From Tupaia tana (Eukaryota; Chordata; Mammalia; Scandentia; Tupaiidae), in NCBI GenBank assembly GCA_026018925.1, contig JAKSZU010000020.1, forward strand, positions 39,585,112 to 39,649,111: a stretch of DNA of 64,000 bases, given 5' to 3'. This document shows, one piece after another, positions 22,916 to 34,455 of the stretch. The notes beneath the pieces were generated by a model that saw only the letters and a list, made by a program, of their open reading frames with translations, was not told where the DNA came from and searched no databases. The position numbers were made by a program, and so were the translations under genes. Positions within the stretch are counted from its first letter, which is position 1; every line of letters starts with the position of its first letter.

Positions 22916-24325
22916 CATTTTAGATGAGGTCAAAGGAGGTGCCCTACATGAAGCACTGGCTTGTTTTTAGAAGTCATCCATTCACAAGAGTGGTTTCGTT
23001 AGGTAGCTGCTTCCCACTGACTTGATCAGATGATTGACCAAGTGCTGTTTCACTGGGCACCGTGTGAGACTCTGACCGTCTGGCTCCGGAGAGGAAGGGC
23101 TGGCTCCTGGACCACTGGCCGTGATGGCACAGCTGTGTGGGGCTCCATTCCAGGCTCCTGAGTGTTTCTACAGAAGCAATTGATGTCGACAGCAGGCAAA
23201 CTAGGAGGGCGTTCGAAGAGAGAGAGAGGAAAACATTTTGCATAATTACAACATTTAGGAAAGAGCATGCTCTTAAAGGAAATATTTTTAGTAAGCCATT
23301 GGGTTGCTTACTATATACACAGACTCTCTGGTGAGTTTGACCCCACACGCATTGAAGAAGTTAGTTCCAAAGAGGCTAGCATTTTTAATTGTTCTCAATT
23401 ACCCAGACATGGTTTTCTATCCTTGTCCACGCTCGACCACAGATGCCCGTGAAACAGTCAGTGAAACAAGTGTTTCTGACTGACTTCAGCGCTCACCTGG
23501 GATCCTTGCGTAGTGTTTCACATCTTTCATTTCCACTCTGCCCTTTGAGCAGGTTCTTCCTTCCTGCCACCTTTAGTTGAATGATTAGTGTTATGGCCAC
23601 AACTGAAGTAATTGCCGGTACAAATTTAACTGACTTAAATTGCACTAACCCAGTAGCACCTTCCAGATGTTTAGAGGACTACGTGTGGCAGTGACTGAAA
23701 ACCACAAAATGAACCAGAACGATACTCCTTCTAGGCGGGCCTTCATCTGATTAGTTTTGAAAACCAAACCAAGAATCTAACCTAGAGTTACGTTTTTGTT
23801 TTTTCTTTCTTTATGCTATGAGTGCATTATCCTCACCTTAAAGAAAAGCTCAAAAAATAGCCTGGCAATCTTGACAAGTATGTAAACTTTGAAGCAGTTC
23901 ACTTAGTATAACTTTATAATAAGACCATTAAAACATAACTAGGACAAAGACATATGGAAGGTTGGAAAATACACAGCTTCCTGGCAGCCGAGGCATAAAG
24001 CAGAACTCATAGAAGTCTTATTGATAACAAAATACATCAATTTGTCATATAAGTCAAAATTGTTTTCTAGTACCCCATTGAAAAATTAAATCATGGGGAG
24101 TCACTGAGTTCCTAACTTAACAGTTAGTGTTGTTATTCTTACCTTTCTTTAGTGGAGACTAAAGAAATCTCATCCTTTTTTAGATATTTATTGAATCCTT
24201 ATGCTCAAGGTGCTGTGAGAATGAATTGCTTAAGATATTCCTTATCCTAAAGGAGCTTAGACAGCGTGATAGAGGAGATAAGATGAAGCTCTCTACTACG
24301 GTTAACTCCTTAATAGAAGTTATCA

Positions 24326-24573
24326 GGACCAGCAGGTAGCCTAGTGGTGAAGGGGCTGGACTCCCACGTAGCCAACCGCAGTTTGAGTCCTGGACCCAGT
24401 GGCTTGAAACTCACACTGGGCATGTGTGCGTGCATGCCCAAAATCCCGAAAGGAGGGTGGAGAAGGGACTATGGCATGGCCATTGCCCCAGAGGGTGATT
24501 TCTTGCTTTCTGTCTCTCTCTCTCTCTCCGGCGAGCATATATACCCTATAGCAAAAATCTCAACAAAAAAAAA
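24326..24573 (+). mobile_element. SINE class A/C intermediate
   Basis: Head 'accagcaggtagcctagtgg', middle lacking one purine repeat, tail box 'ccctatagcaaaaatctc'. Flanked by 'agaagttat' and 'agtagttat'. Confidence 0.85.
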
Positions 24574-24689
24574 GTAGTTATGACTGGGTGCAATTACTGT
24601 GTTTATCTTAACTATCTTTTATTACACACTTATATACCAAGAGCTATTGTGGGCGATCTAGTGTGAAGATATATAGATCAGTGCAAAAT

Positions 24690-24830
24690 ACATGAGGGCA
24701 TCTTCAAAAGATCCACAGAAAATGCATATTGTGAAAAAACTAAGTGTGGATTTCAAGATTTTGTGTGTGTGTGCGCAAAATAAATTCATACTTTAATTCC
24801 ATGTTTCCACAAACTTTTTGAAGTTCCAGT
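24690..24830 (-). mobile_element. Small palindromic-ended MITE
   Basis: Ends 'gcatcttcaaaagatcc' and 'aactttttgaagtt' are inverted. Its reverse complement aligns with the element at 14210-14905. A short (GT)n lies at its centre. Confidence 0.65.
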
Positions 24831-24965
24831 GTGTACTATCTCAGTAAATTCTCATAACAACCCTGTGAGATAGGAATTACTGTTCGCCCCGTCTCCCGGT
24901 GAGGAAGCTGGAGTGCAGAGTCAGGTATTCGAGGTTATGTGACTGGCAAGGCTCCTGGCTCCCGG
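24831..24965 (+). mobile_element. MIR fragment
   Basis: 'ctcataacaaccctgtgaga' then 'ggaagctggagtgcagagtc' match the MIR core. Confidence 0.7.
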
Positions 24966-25420
24966 GCCTGCGCTCTGCCTTCCACACTGTTGCGTGCCTC
25001 AGCCTTTACTTCTCCATGGTCTGCCCCCCAGCTGGGCTGGGAGCTCTCTGGGAGCAAGTGCCAAGTCTCCCACTGTCTAAGCGCAGTGCCTGGCACCAGT
25101 ACTTAGTGGGTTAAATATAAATAAATGCCAGGAAAATGTCCTTCCTTTCACGTCGTTAAGCAACCAAAAAATTGTGCTTGGGGCCAAGGAAACAAAAATA
25201 ATGTAAACCTCGAAACAGTCTGTTTCCTTCGAAGTGGGCAGTGTTTCTCGAGTCTCAGGCCTCTTAAAAATGGGACTTATCCTGCCAGAAAGCTGCTTTA
25301 TCTGGACTAACTGTGAGGAAACCGCGGGATTTCTCATGTCACAGTGAATCCCCCTTGAACTCTAATGGAAGATCTTCACTGTGGAGCGTTTCCCCCGTCT
25401 GTCTCCACTGCGTCTCCAAC

Positions 25421-25442
25421 ACACACACACACACACACACAC
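25421..25442. repeat. (CA)n microsatellite
   Basis: About eleven CA units. Confidence 0.9.
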
Positions 25443-25845
25443 CTGTGCTTTTCAGCCAGTGAATCCTGGGGCCTTCTCCTGAGAGGCGCGGTGGTCGAGG
25501 AGCATATACCAGGGCCCTTGTACTGCTGAAAAGTCAAGGCCACAGGGAAGGGTGTTACTCCCATCAAGGCCGTTAGCTGGCTGTGGTCTGAGCCGCTGAT
25601 CTCGTCTGGGTGCCTGGTGACATGGGGCCATCATGGGATGTAGAATATACTAAGGGCCCGTGGGTGGAGAATGCGGCCATCCTTTCTTCTCCTTGACCCC
25701 TTTAACTTTGTGCGTAACAGTCCCTTCCCGTCCTTGGGCCGGTTAGCGCCACTCTCTTGACCTCTGTTTTACCGTGGATACAATGGACGTGTTGTTCCTA
25801 TAAAGTCTCTCCAGTTCCCTTCCATTTCTGTTGATACCTACCCTA

Positions 25846-26078
25846 GTGAGAGGTTTTTCGCTTCGCGTATCGCCAGAAGACAGAGACATAGAGACAGAAA
25901 GCGAGAAATCACCCCCCGGGGGGATGGTCACGCCGCAATCCCTTCTCCTCCATTCTCCTCTCGGGATCTTGGGCACGCACGCACACGCGCCCGGCGTGAG
26001 TTGTAAGCCACCGGGTCCGAGACGCGAACCGCGGTCGACTACGATCCAGCGACATAGCCATTACACTACTGCTGACCC
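25846..26078 (-). mobile_element. SINE class A, small deletions
   Basis: CpG-rich near-consensus body ('cgggtccgagacgcgaacc') with a perfect 'ccccccgggggg' at 25912-25923. Lacks several bases at the tail box and in the anticodon arm ('tacgatccagc'). Confidence 0.88.
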
Positions 26079-26630
26079 TAGCTTTTAAACTTCCTGCACT
26101 TCACGATTCCCCACAGCCCCAAGTCTTTCTTCACTTTGGCCATACCCTGTACCCTCCAAGCTCTTTCCTGACTGAATGAGGTATGTGGGTAGCCTGGACA
26201 AGTTGTTAGGAAAGAGGAAAATTAACATTCGCTTTAAGGAAGATTGTGAGACTCTGTACAGCCCGACCAGATCCATTCAGCTAGGGCCAGCCGAGGGAGA
26301 CGAGGCATCTTTTCAGGGATGCAGGCCTCGCCACGGCCACACTCATCTGTTCAGGCCCCATAGGCAAGATGTGAAGAGCTTTCTGGTGACTCAGTGTTTC
26401 CTGGCAGTCTAACAGCAGGAAGCAGAGCTGCCCTGGCGGCTCAGGTGATTATGCCGAACTGGAACACCTAAGTCCTTTCAAAGTCCCTGAAAATTCAGTT
26501 TGACATATATACAGCAGTAGAGCTTAGGACCTGGAATGGTAGAATCCCATTTTAGTCCTTAAATCCAGAGTTTTAGTGTAACTCAGAATTGATTAAACAA
26601 CATGGGCTTTCTTTTTCAATTCCCTCCCAG

Positions 26631-26699
26631 GTTTTTCATATGAGAAAGATCCCCGATTATACTTCGATGACACGTGTGTTGTGCCTGAAAGACTGGAAG
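26631..26699 (+). CDS. ETV5: ETV5 coding exon (23 residues)
   Basis: 69-bp exon between 'tcccag' and 'gtaagc', encoding FSYEKDPRLYFDDTCVVPER, then LEG. It lies immediately before the ETS domain. The length is a multiple of three with equal phases, so skipping would be frame-neutral. Only 172 bp separate it from the next exon. Confidence 0.95.
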
Positions 26700-26871
26700 G
26701 TAAGCAGCCCCTCCAAGACTTGCTGCTGAGCTAGGGGGCTGGAGATGTCCGAACGCCTCAGTCAGTATTAGCAAGTCAGGTGACTACATCAGCACTGACA
26801 ACTTCTTTTGGTCCAAGTCATCTGAGAATATTGGGACTAAAATATTGCATATGTATCTTTGTCCCAAACAG
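26700..26871 (+). other. ETV5 intron, 172 bp
   Basis: Very short GT/AG intron without repeats. It opens 'gtaagcag' and closes 'cccaaacag'. Confidence 0.9.
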
Positions 26872-27041
26872 GCAAAGTCAAACAAGAGCCTACCATGTAT
26901 CGGGAGGGTCCCCCTTACCAGAGGCGAGGTTCCCTTCAGCTGTGGCAGTTCCTGGTCACCCTTCTTGATGACCCAGCCAATGCCCACTTCATTGCTTGGA
27001 CAGGACGAGGCATGGAGTTCAAGCTGATAGAACCAGAGGAG
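26872..27041 (+). CDS. ETV5: ETV5 coding exon, start of the ETS domain
   Basis: 170-bp exon encoding GKVKQEPTMYREGPPYQRRG and then SLQLWQFLVTLLDDPANAHF through EFKLIEPEE. The V-K-Q-E-P motif is the fourth psi-K-x-E SUMO motif seen here. R-R-G-S fits a PKA site, and that Ser is reported as phosphorylated in ERM. SLQLWQFL begins helix 1 of the winged helix-turn-helix ETS fold, and IAWTGRGMEFKL covers the first beta strands. The exon ends on a codon boundary. This part reads identically to the human protein as I remember it. Confidence 0.97.
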
Positions 27042-29139
27042 GTAAGCGCCAGGCGACAGACTCAACCAATTTCGATTTGCTGCTGATGCTGATAATGGTG
27101 GTGGTGGTGGTTTAGAGCCCCGCCGAGGCTTCCCACTGGGTTGAATATGCTCTTCCTTCTATTCACACTCATCTGACCAGGGGGCTTGGCAATGCCCTTC
27201 CTATTCCTGGGGCAGTTTGCAGTCCGTGGACAGGCAGTGTTCTCCCCCTACATAGAATACATAAGTAGCTGTGACACTTCTGCAAAATCTGGAACACGAG
27301 GCCACAAAGACTTACATCCAGAAAGGATATGTCGTCCCTCTCGGGAAGTCTTTGCAAGTTACGTTTCAAGACTTGGTTTGGTCTTGGCCCATGTTTGTCA
27401 TAGCCTATGTCTGAAGCTGTGTGACCATACCGTCTGACACTTCGGTAACATGTGACAAGATGCCCCTACTCTGCATATTTTGAATGACTCTAACCTAACG
27501 GAATACAGTTTTCAGAGATGGGTCAGTCTTATGAACTTAGACCTTTACAGGTGTGTTATGAGGCATTACAGTATTTGAGAAATGACATAAGCCTCCGTTA
27601 TTTTGTTCATAGAAGTAGAAACATTATAACTGTCTTTTTGCCCAGAATGGCCTATGGACAGATGCAGTACCATTTCTTTAGTGGAGAAGACACACCACAG
27701 AAACCCTTTCCTGAATATCACATAGCAAAGTAAATTAAATCAGGCTCTTGGTTAGCATATTCTGAAGGAGCTGATGATTAATTTCTGTCTGATTTAGAAT
27801 CTAAGGAGATGATAAAGCAAAAGAGAGAATTGCTCCTCTTCCTCTTTCCTCGCCAAAAAAAACCCGACCTATTATTTTTGGAAGAGTCTACTTAGGCATA
27901 CATGTTCAACCTGCTGGTTGAACAAAGGTTGAACAGAGCAAAGGGTATCCCTGAGTGGGACGCACTGAAAGGGGAATAACTCTTGGAAAGCATTTAAGCA
28001 AGAAGTGCAGCTTTAGATGTTCAGCTCCAGGGCTCACATTAGCATACCAAGGAGCTAAGCTGGCATGGGAGTGAACAGCAGAAGGAAACAACCTGGCGCT
28101 TGCTTAGAAGGAAGAAGTGGCCTGGAAGTTAAAATGGGGAAAGGAGGAGAACGCACAGATTGGAAGCTTAGGGCAAATCCTGCTTGCAGAGTAGGCAGGC
28201 CCGCGAAAGGCTGTTGTCACAGACAATGTGTGTGGTTCTCCTGCCTTGTGCTCACGCGTGAGGATGGAAACGCGTCGACCTCGAGGACTGTAAACTGCTG
28301 CTGGTGGGCTCAGCCTGCCTGCGACACCAAGGTTCGGGTCCCTGTGTTTTTCTAAGTGTTTCTTTGTGGCTAAGTGTGCAGAAACGGAGCCATGTTTTCG
28401 GCTTCCTGCCCCACTGGAGAGCCATCTCCCCACGAGGAGGCTTCTCCTCGCTGCTTTCCTCATAATGGCTTGGTTCATGGGAGGCTTGAGGAAAGCATGC
28501 AGTGTAGACTCACCGAGGCTTTTTGAGAATAGGTCTGTCACACGGGTAGCCCTTCCTGATTTATCGCCTCTCACAAACAGGAGCGTTTATTGCTTTATGG
28601 CCGCTGCCTCGGGCCTAAGCACAGGCTGTCCAGCTGCAGGTAAACCTGGTTATGACCCTTCGTCAAGCCGTTATTGAATCTTCCGCTCTCCTACCAGTGG
28701 TAAAGAAAATGATGAACAGATGGCAAAGGGCCCCTGCCTTCTTAATAAAGAAACCAATATTCATCCAGAGTGCTCCGAAGTGCCAGGGAGCTGAGTCACG
28801 TGGGAGGCCCGCGGTGGCCTTGAGCCTGCCGCGCTGGATCGGGCAGCCTCGTTTCTGCAGGAAGTGCTTCTTTGCACCCCATCTTGACGTCCCTGAGCAT
28901 TCCGTGAGCTCCAGGAATTATGTTCTCTTAACCATGTGAGTTCCGTGTGTGCACTTCAGTCACTGAACATGCAACCCGTGTCGAGCTTCCCCCCTGCTCC
29001 TCGTGCAGTGACGAAGGCCTGTTCTTGTGGGTATCAGGAAGATACCAACTCCTGGAAAAAGCTGCAAGGAGTCGTCATGGGGGAGCTTGAAGGGTGAAGC
29101 GGAGGAGGAAGCTGTTGGGACGTAATTGTAGGCAGCTGT

Positions 29140-29400
29140 GTGGCTGAGTAGTGCACTCTGGGTAATTATCCATAATATCCATTACACTGTGCATGGAAAT
29201 TGTGGTTTTAGAACTGCGTTTTGGCAGGCCCCCTAATCAAATGTCTTTTGATAGTCATCCAGCTTAGCACCCTCTCAATTATGACTGACTCGGCTTTAAT
29301 CTGGAGCCATTTTAACTGTGAATCTGCATTAATGAATATTTTGGGGGGTAGGGTTGTTTGTTGAACATGTGGCCGATAACCGATGCCATGGGGAGGCTTG
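29140..29400. promoter_or_regulatory. Candidate conserved non-coding element
   Basis: Balanced, repeat-free sequence with 'ggtaattatccataatatcc', 'ctcaattatgactgactc' and 'gcattaatgaatatt', i.e. several TAATTA/ATTA homeodomain cores. Conservation itself cannot be seen here. Confidence 0.3.
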
Positions 29401-30332
29401 TAAGGATGGGCTCTGGGAGGAGCCGCTCCCGGTGCTGTGGCTGTTCTCTCGCTGTGACGGGGAGGAAGAGATAGGTGCATTTTTTTCTAACTCCTCCATC
29501 CTCGTCCTCAAGATGTGTGCTATCAAAGTAACTAATCGGGAAGATGAAAAAAAAAGGAAGAGCTAGTGACAAGTTATTGCCTGCCTGCCTCACCCCATAA
29601 GAGGGGCAGCCCCAATTTCCAGCTGCTCTGGAGCTGCACTGCATGGCGTTACTGTAGATGGAGCAGCCGTGGTGGGGGCTGCTAAATCATAGGGCTCCGG
29701 CCCGAGAGGATGAGTCAGTAACTATGGCTACCAGCGCTGCTTGGAAATCTGTGCATACACAAAACCTCTCTCCAACACGCTCTTGCATAGGCAAGGGACA
29801 GCAAAGAGAGGTCGTTGCTAAAGTTGAAGACTATTCAAGAATTGCTTTCTACCATTGAAGGTAGTAAAATGATGAGGCTGGGCTTTTTCAGTTTTCCTGT
29901 GGCACTGTGGCAGGCAGCAGTTTAGTTTCGTCAAGTGTCGGTTTTTGGGGTTTTTTTTTGTTTTTTTTTTTTTTGGACAGGGTAGGAGGACATACATCAG
30001 TTTAATAGATTTCCCTTCTACCACTGTTTCCATTGGTTTCGAATGTTTATCTTCTCTAACCAGGATGTAATTTTTGGTTAATTTTGCCTTTTTGGGTGTT
30101 TCAAAGATAGAGTTGAGTGGGTGCAATGTGTGGAGAAAAGAAGAGACCCAGGAACATCACTTGTGACATAGAGATAAGAAATAAATGAATGGAAACTTTG
30201 ATTGTGTTTCTTGCAAGGCAGAATAATATCATGGCTATTGAATCGTTCTATTGTAATTGGGACAGATGCATTCTTCCTTATCAGATACTTTCTGGTGTTT
30301 ATTAAAGGTCATTTTAAAATCCTGAATTCAGG

Positions 30333-30594
30333 GGCCAGCAGAGTGGTGTGGTGGTTAAGGAGCTGGACTCCCACATGGCTGATCACAGTTCAAGTCCTGG
30401 GCCCAATGGTTTGAAAAACCACACCGGACACATGTGCATGCATTCCCAAAATCCCAAGAGGAAAAAGGACTAGAAGGAATTGTAGCGTGGCCATCCCCCT
30501 GGGGTAGTTTTTCACTTTCCCTCTCTCTGAAACTCTCTGTCTCTCCTCTCTAGTTAGTACACACGCCCTATGGCTTAAATCTTTAAAAAAAAAG
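30333..30594 (+). mobile_element. SINE class A/C intermediate
   Basis: Head 'ggtgtggtggttaaggagct', B box 'agttcaagtcctgg', tail 'ccctatggcttaaatc'. Flanked by 'aatcctgaattcagg' (30318-30332) and 'aatcctggattcagg' (30595-30609). Confidence 0.92.
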
Positions 30595-30999
30595 AATCCT
30601 GGATTCAGGAGATGTTGCTTTCATTCTACCTAAATATTGTAAGGATACACTTCTTGCAAACCTACTTCCTAATCCATGTGTAACATTTCGTTTTTAAAAG
30701 ATCACAGGGCTGGCATTAGTTTGGTTTTCTTTTAAGATTCTAAAACTGACCCAACATGTTCAAAATATGACCCCTGGTTTTGCATACATTTAAAGATCTC
30801 TGAAAAAAACTCATATTTCCAGGGTTGTTATTCTCCTACCTTGACAGTATTCTTTACAAGTAAGATTTTTGGTATACTCGAGAACAGAAATTGCTTGGCT
30901 ACCCTGACACTTGGTGAGCCGTACTAGGAAGTATCCCTGCTGTAAGTCATCTTCGCCCAGAGCTCCAGTTACATCCCCCATCACTGCTCCTCAGGTGGA

Positions 31000-31360
31000 C
31001 TGAGTCGGATATAATGTGTTTCAGAACTGTATGGGAAGCCCTGTTAATTTTTCATTAAGCGGGTAATGGTGGTCCATGCTTTAATGTCCATCCTGCAGGG
31101 AGCAGGGGATTGGATGGCAGCAGCTGAAATGATCTGATTCCCCCTTAGCCCATGAGCTGCAATAAGTAAACATCTCCCAGCCCCTCTCCAATCTTATTAG
31201 GATTGAACTTTTGCTCTGCTGGCCCATTAGCAACTCACTAGTGTGTTTCTAATGTTTCAGGAATGACCATTCTAATTATTCCTTATTGACTGCTACAGAA
31301 ACCATAGCACTTAATGGCAACATGGTAATGGTCTATGGGCATTGGTCAATAATTCATACG
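31000..31360. promoter_or_regulatory. Candidate conserved non-coding element
   Basis: Repeat-free block with 'gtaaacatctcc' (forkhead core), 'gcagcagctgaaatg' (E-box), 'ctaattattcc' and 'cattggtcaataattc'. It lies 300 bp upstream of an ETS-domain exon; function inferred only from composition. Confidence 0.35.
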
Positions 31361-31647
31361 TGGAGACACAGTAGAGAGCCTGCGTCCTCCGGGACGTCCG
31401 CCAAGCCCTCTGCAGTCTTAAAGTGCTAGCATTCTTCCCCTCTCGGTCTCACCTCCCAGCCGTTGAGACTGAATCTTCACCTTGGCTGAATGTTTGGTCT
31501 TGAGGGAATTAAATGCTTTTCCTTCCAGGTCAGAGGGATCATTGACCAAAGCAGTCAGGTTCCAGAACAGGGTCTCCTGGGGTTGAGAGAAAACCACCAG
31601 GGCTGAAGAACGTGTTTCCATTGCTCTTTGCTTTCCTGTGTCCTCAG

Positions 31648-31749
31648 GTTGCTCGACGTTGGGGCATCCAGAAGAATCGGCCAGCCATGAACTACGACAA
31701 GCTGAGCCGGTCTCTACGCTACTACTATGAAAAGGGCATCATGCAGAAG
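31648..31749 (+). CDS. ETV5: ETV5 coding exon, ETS recognition helix
   Basis: 102-bp exon (34 codons, phase 0 at both ends) between 'cctcag' and 'gtgagc'. It encodes [20 protein letters not shown] followed by [14 protein letters not shown]. This covers helix 2 and recognition helix 3; the two Arg residues in LSRSLRYYY are those that contact the GGA core in ETS proteins (family knowledge). All key residues are intact. Skipping would stay in frame but delete the DNA-reading helix. Confidence 0.97.
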
Positions 31750-32052
31750 GTGAGCAGTTACAGGAGACACTTAGACCATTCAGGCCACTTTCCAAAGAAA
31801 ATGCCCAGGGCTTCTGTTAGAGGGCCATTCCTAACAGCTACGAGAAAGTGTTCACCTCACTCATGATTCTGTGGAAGGAAAGAATCTAAACAACAAACTT
31901 AGGAATCAAATGAAATATAAAGAATACCTTTAATGCTCTTGGGTATGTGGAAATCAGAGTTGCCTGTGGAACACATAATAAGAAAATCAGGAACTTGGTA
32001 AACCTGCTTCATTTAAACTGCCTCTAATTACAAAAATGTCCAGAAAGTTAGG

Positions 32053-32207
32053 GCCGGAGGTGGCTTGATGGTTAAGAGCGCTGGACTCCCACATGGCCAA
32101 CCGCGATTGAGTCCTGGTCCTGGCGGCTTGCTTTCTCACTTTCTGTCTCTCTATCCCTTTCTGGTCAAAATAAAATAAATAAATAAGTAAAGTTAAATTT
32201 TAAAAAA
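32053..32207 (+). mobile_element. SINE class B
   Basis: Head 'ggccggaggtggcttgatgg', short CT-rich stretch, 'tctggtcaaaataaaat' and AATA tail. Flanked by 'gtccagaaagttagg' (32038-32052) and 'gtccagaaatttagg' (32208-32222). Confidence 0.92.
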
Positions 32208-32548
32208 GTCCAGAAATTTAGGCCAACTCATATACTCACAAAGGAGTACACGTGGAAATCAGCTCGAAGGTCTCCACCCCCACAAGCACTTAGCTACAGT
32301 CTTTAGTTGTTGAAGCAGCTAGACCTCCAAATCTGTTGATCTGTTCGTCTCCCAAGTGTTAGAGGAATAAAGACATCTTTTTTCTTCTTTCAGATTATAG
32401 AAATCAGAACTCCTGTTAAAAACCTAAGGTTTGTAAAATGGCAGCAGAGTGGCCCAATGGCAGTTTGCTCTTTGCAGAATAGAGGATGAAGCCTATTTTG
32501 AGGAACCATTAAAAAAATTCTTATTGGGATAGGTGGTTTTGGACCCAA

Positions 32549-32801
32549 TTTTTTTTTTTTTGGGGGGGGGAGGTTTTTGCTATAGGGTATGTGCGCTTGC
32601 CAGAAAGACAGAGACAGAGACAGAAAGCGAGAAATCACCCCCCAGGGGGAATGGCCATGCCGCAATCCATTCTCCTCTTGGGATCTTGGGCATGCACGCA
32701 CATGCGCCCGGCATGAGTTTAAGCCACCAGGTCCAGGACTCGAACCATGGTCAACTACATGGGAATCCAGTGACATAGCCATTATACCAACTGCTGGTCC
32801 C
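32549..32801 (-). mobile_element. SINE class A
   Basis: T-run then a G-run at 32561-32570 in plus orientation; shortened purine-rich middle. Flanked by 'tggacccaattttt' and 'tggaccacaattttt'. Confidence 0.88.
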
Positions 32802-33334
32802 TGGACCACAATTTTTAAATCCCATGGATAAGTAGAAGATGAAAATGGACCATGTTCTGTTGACTTTTCTTTACTGCCCACTCCCTAGATTCCAGCACTT
32901 GCACGTTTAGGCAGTCTGTGTGAGAGCAGCCGGCAGGATGGACCTGGCAGAAGCAGATGGGCACTGCTGCTGAGAACTGGTCTACACTAAAGCCAGATGA
33001 CTCTTTCTTACGGGAAACTGTTCCAACTGATTTTAGAACATCTTATAACCCCCCCCCCAAAAAAAAAAAACTATACTCATTAGCAGTCCCTCCCCCATCT
33101 TCTCCTGCTCTTCCTATGACCCTCAGAGACTTAATGTCATCCGTTCGAATCCTAAGTGCTGGAGGGATTGCCAATATCCCTTGGCTGTTCCCACCTCCAG
33201 TTCCAACATAAGGAAATGTGTCCAAGACACAGTGACTTGAACTAATGGCAATGAGTTAGGTTTCTGGGTTTTTAAGGAAATAGACGTGCATTTCCTATCT
33301 GAGAATAAAACAGGCCAAGAGTACAGGAAGGCCT

Positions 33335-33455
33335 AGGAATGAGGCTGGAGTGGATTCCGATCCTGACATTCCCATTCGTTAGCCGTATGCTTTGAGGAAG
33401 TCACTTACCCTCCCACAGCCTGTATTTCCAGTAGAAACGTAGATAATAACAGTTC
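33335..33455 (+). mobile_element. MIR fragment
   Basis: 'gatcctgacattcccattcg' then 'gaggaagtcacttaccctcc' and 'gataataacagttcctg' follow the MIR core. Confidence 0.7.
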
Positions 33456-33462
33456 CTGCTTT

Positions 33463-33680
33463 GGGTCAGCCCATGCTATGGTTGAGATGGCTGGACCCCA
33501 CGTGGCTGTGCGCGGTTTGAGTCCTGGACCCAGCGACTTCAAACACTGGGCACATGTGCATGTGGGCCCAAGACCCCGAAAGGAAGGAGAGGTGTAGGAG
33601 CAGTGACTGGTGTGGCCATCCCCCACAGGAAATCTTCTCACTTTCCTCTCTCTGGCAAATGCATATGCTCTAGCAAAATT
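33463..33680 (+). mobile_element. SINE, class A/C, 5' shortened
   Basis: 'ggtttgagtcctggacccag', the purine-rich middle and 'ctctctggcaaatgcatatg' are present; it abuts the MIR fragment. Confidence 0.75.
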
Positions 33681-33879
33681 TAAAATAGTAGTAATTCCGG
33701 CTTCAGTTGCATAGCTTTATGTATTTTTAAATGTTTCACAAATAGCCATGTGTTCCCCAATGCAAGGGATTATTATTTTATTTCTTATATGACCTATAAG
33801 TAAATGAGAACTAAATTAAAGGGTGAATGATGGCCTGTCGGCCTGGGGAAGGACGTGGTCAGTCTGCTATCCCACACTC

Positions 33880-33990
33880 TGCGTTTTCTAAAAGGAAAAC
33901 TAAGGTTCACAGAGGTTAAAACTCATTAGTGACTAAACCAACACTGGAAGCCATGCTGCCCCTGACCTCTGACCAGTGTTACTTCCCTGG
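33880..33990 (+). mobile_element. MIR fragment
   Basis: 'ggaaaactaaggttcacaga' then 'ggttaaaactcattagtgac' match the MIR 3' half weakly. Confidence 0.5.
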
Positions 33991-34237
33991 GGCTCTTCTT
34001 GCCTCACTCTTCCATGCACGAACTAACTGCTGGGATTGGAACTGAGGGAGAAGCTGACCTAGAAAACCAGAGGTGACTGGCTGAACACATGCACCCTTAG
34101 CACTGCTTGAGTTGAGACACTAGTCATCCAGTTTTATACACACAGTCCCCGATTCCTCGAGTTCCAAGGAGCATTGGTGCCGATACCTGTATTTTGGTGA
34201 CTGGACATAGACTTGTCAACATGAAATAAACTTTAAA

Positions 34238-34455
34238 GGCTGTCCCCATAGCCTCCTGTGAGCTAGATCCCACATGGCCAACCACAGTTCGAATCCCAGC
34301 CGAGGGACTTGGAAATCACACCGGATGCATGTACTTGTGTGCTCCGAATCCCACAGAATGGAGAACGTGGCGGGATGGTGGCTGACCATGGCCCGTAGGT
34401 GCTTTCTTCCTCTCTGGCAAGCACAAACACCCTCTGGCAACTAAAATAATAAGAA
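34238..34455 (+). mobile_element. SINE class C
   Basis: 'gatcccacatggccaaccac', B box 'agttcgaatccc' and tail 'aaacaccctctggcaac'; the head is diverged. Confidence 0.75.

Larger units (their letters stand above)
19761..26630 (+). other. ETV5 intron, 6.87 kb
   Basis: Holds five SINEs of classes A, B and C, two MIR pieces, hAT-type MITE fragments, a small mariner-like MITE and a (CA)n tract. Bases 22920-24310 and 26090-26630 hold nothing I recognise. A 20-bp unit around 'agcagcaggctcagagct' is tandemly doubled at 22166-22203. Confidence 0.9.
27042..31647 (+). other. ETV5 intron, 4.6 kb, mostly SINE-free
   Basis: Starts gtaagc and ends cctcag. A (TGG)n tract lies at 27096-27112. Apart from one class A SINE at 30333-30594 I see no interspersed repeats. 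Short open frames at 28065-28940 have no recognisable domain. Two homeodomain-site-rich blocks (29140-29400 and 31000-31360) look like conserved non-coding DNA. Confidence 0.85.

Noticed and set aside
28065-28940. Run of overlapping short plus-strand frames in an ETV5 intron
   Set aside because: Different frames, no splice signals in register and no domain; read as intron.
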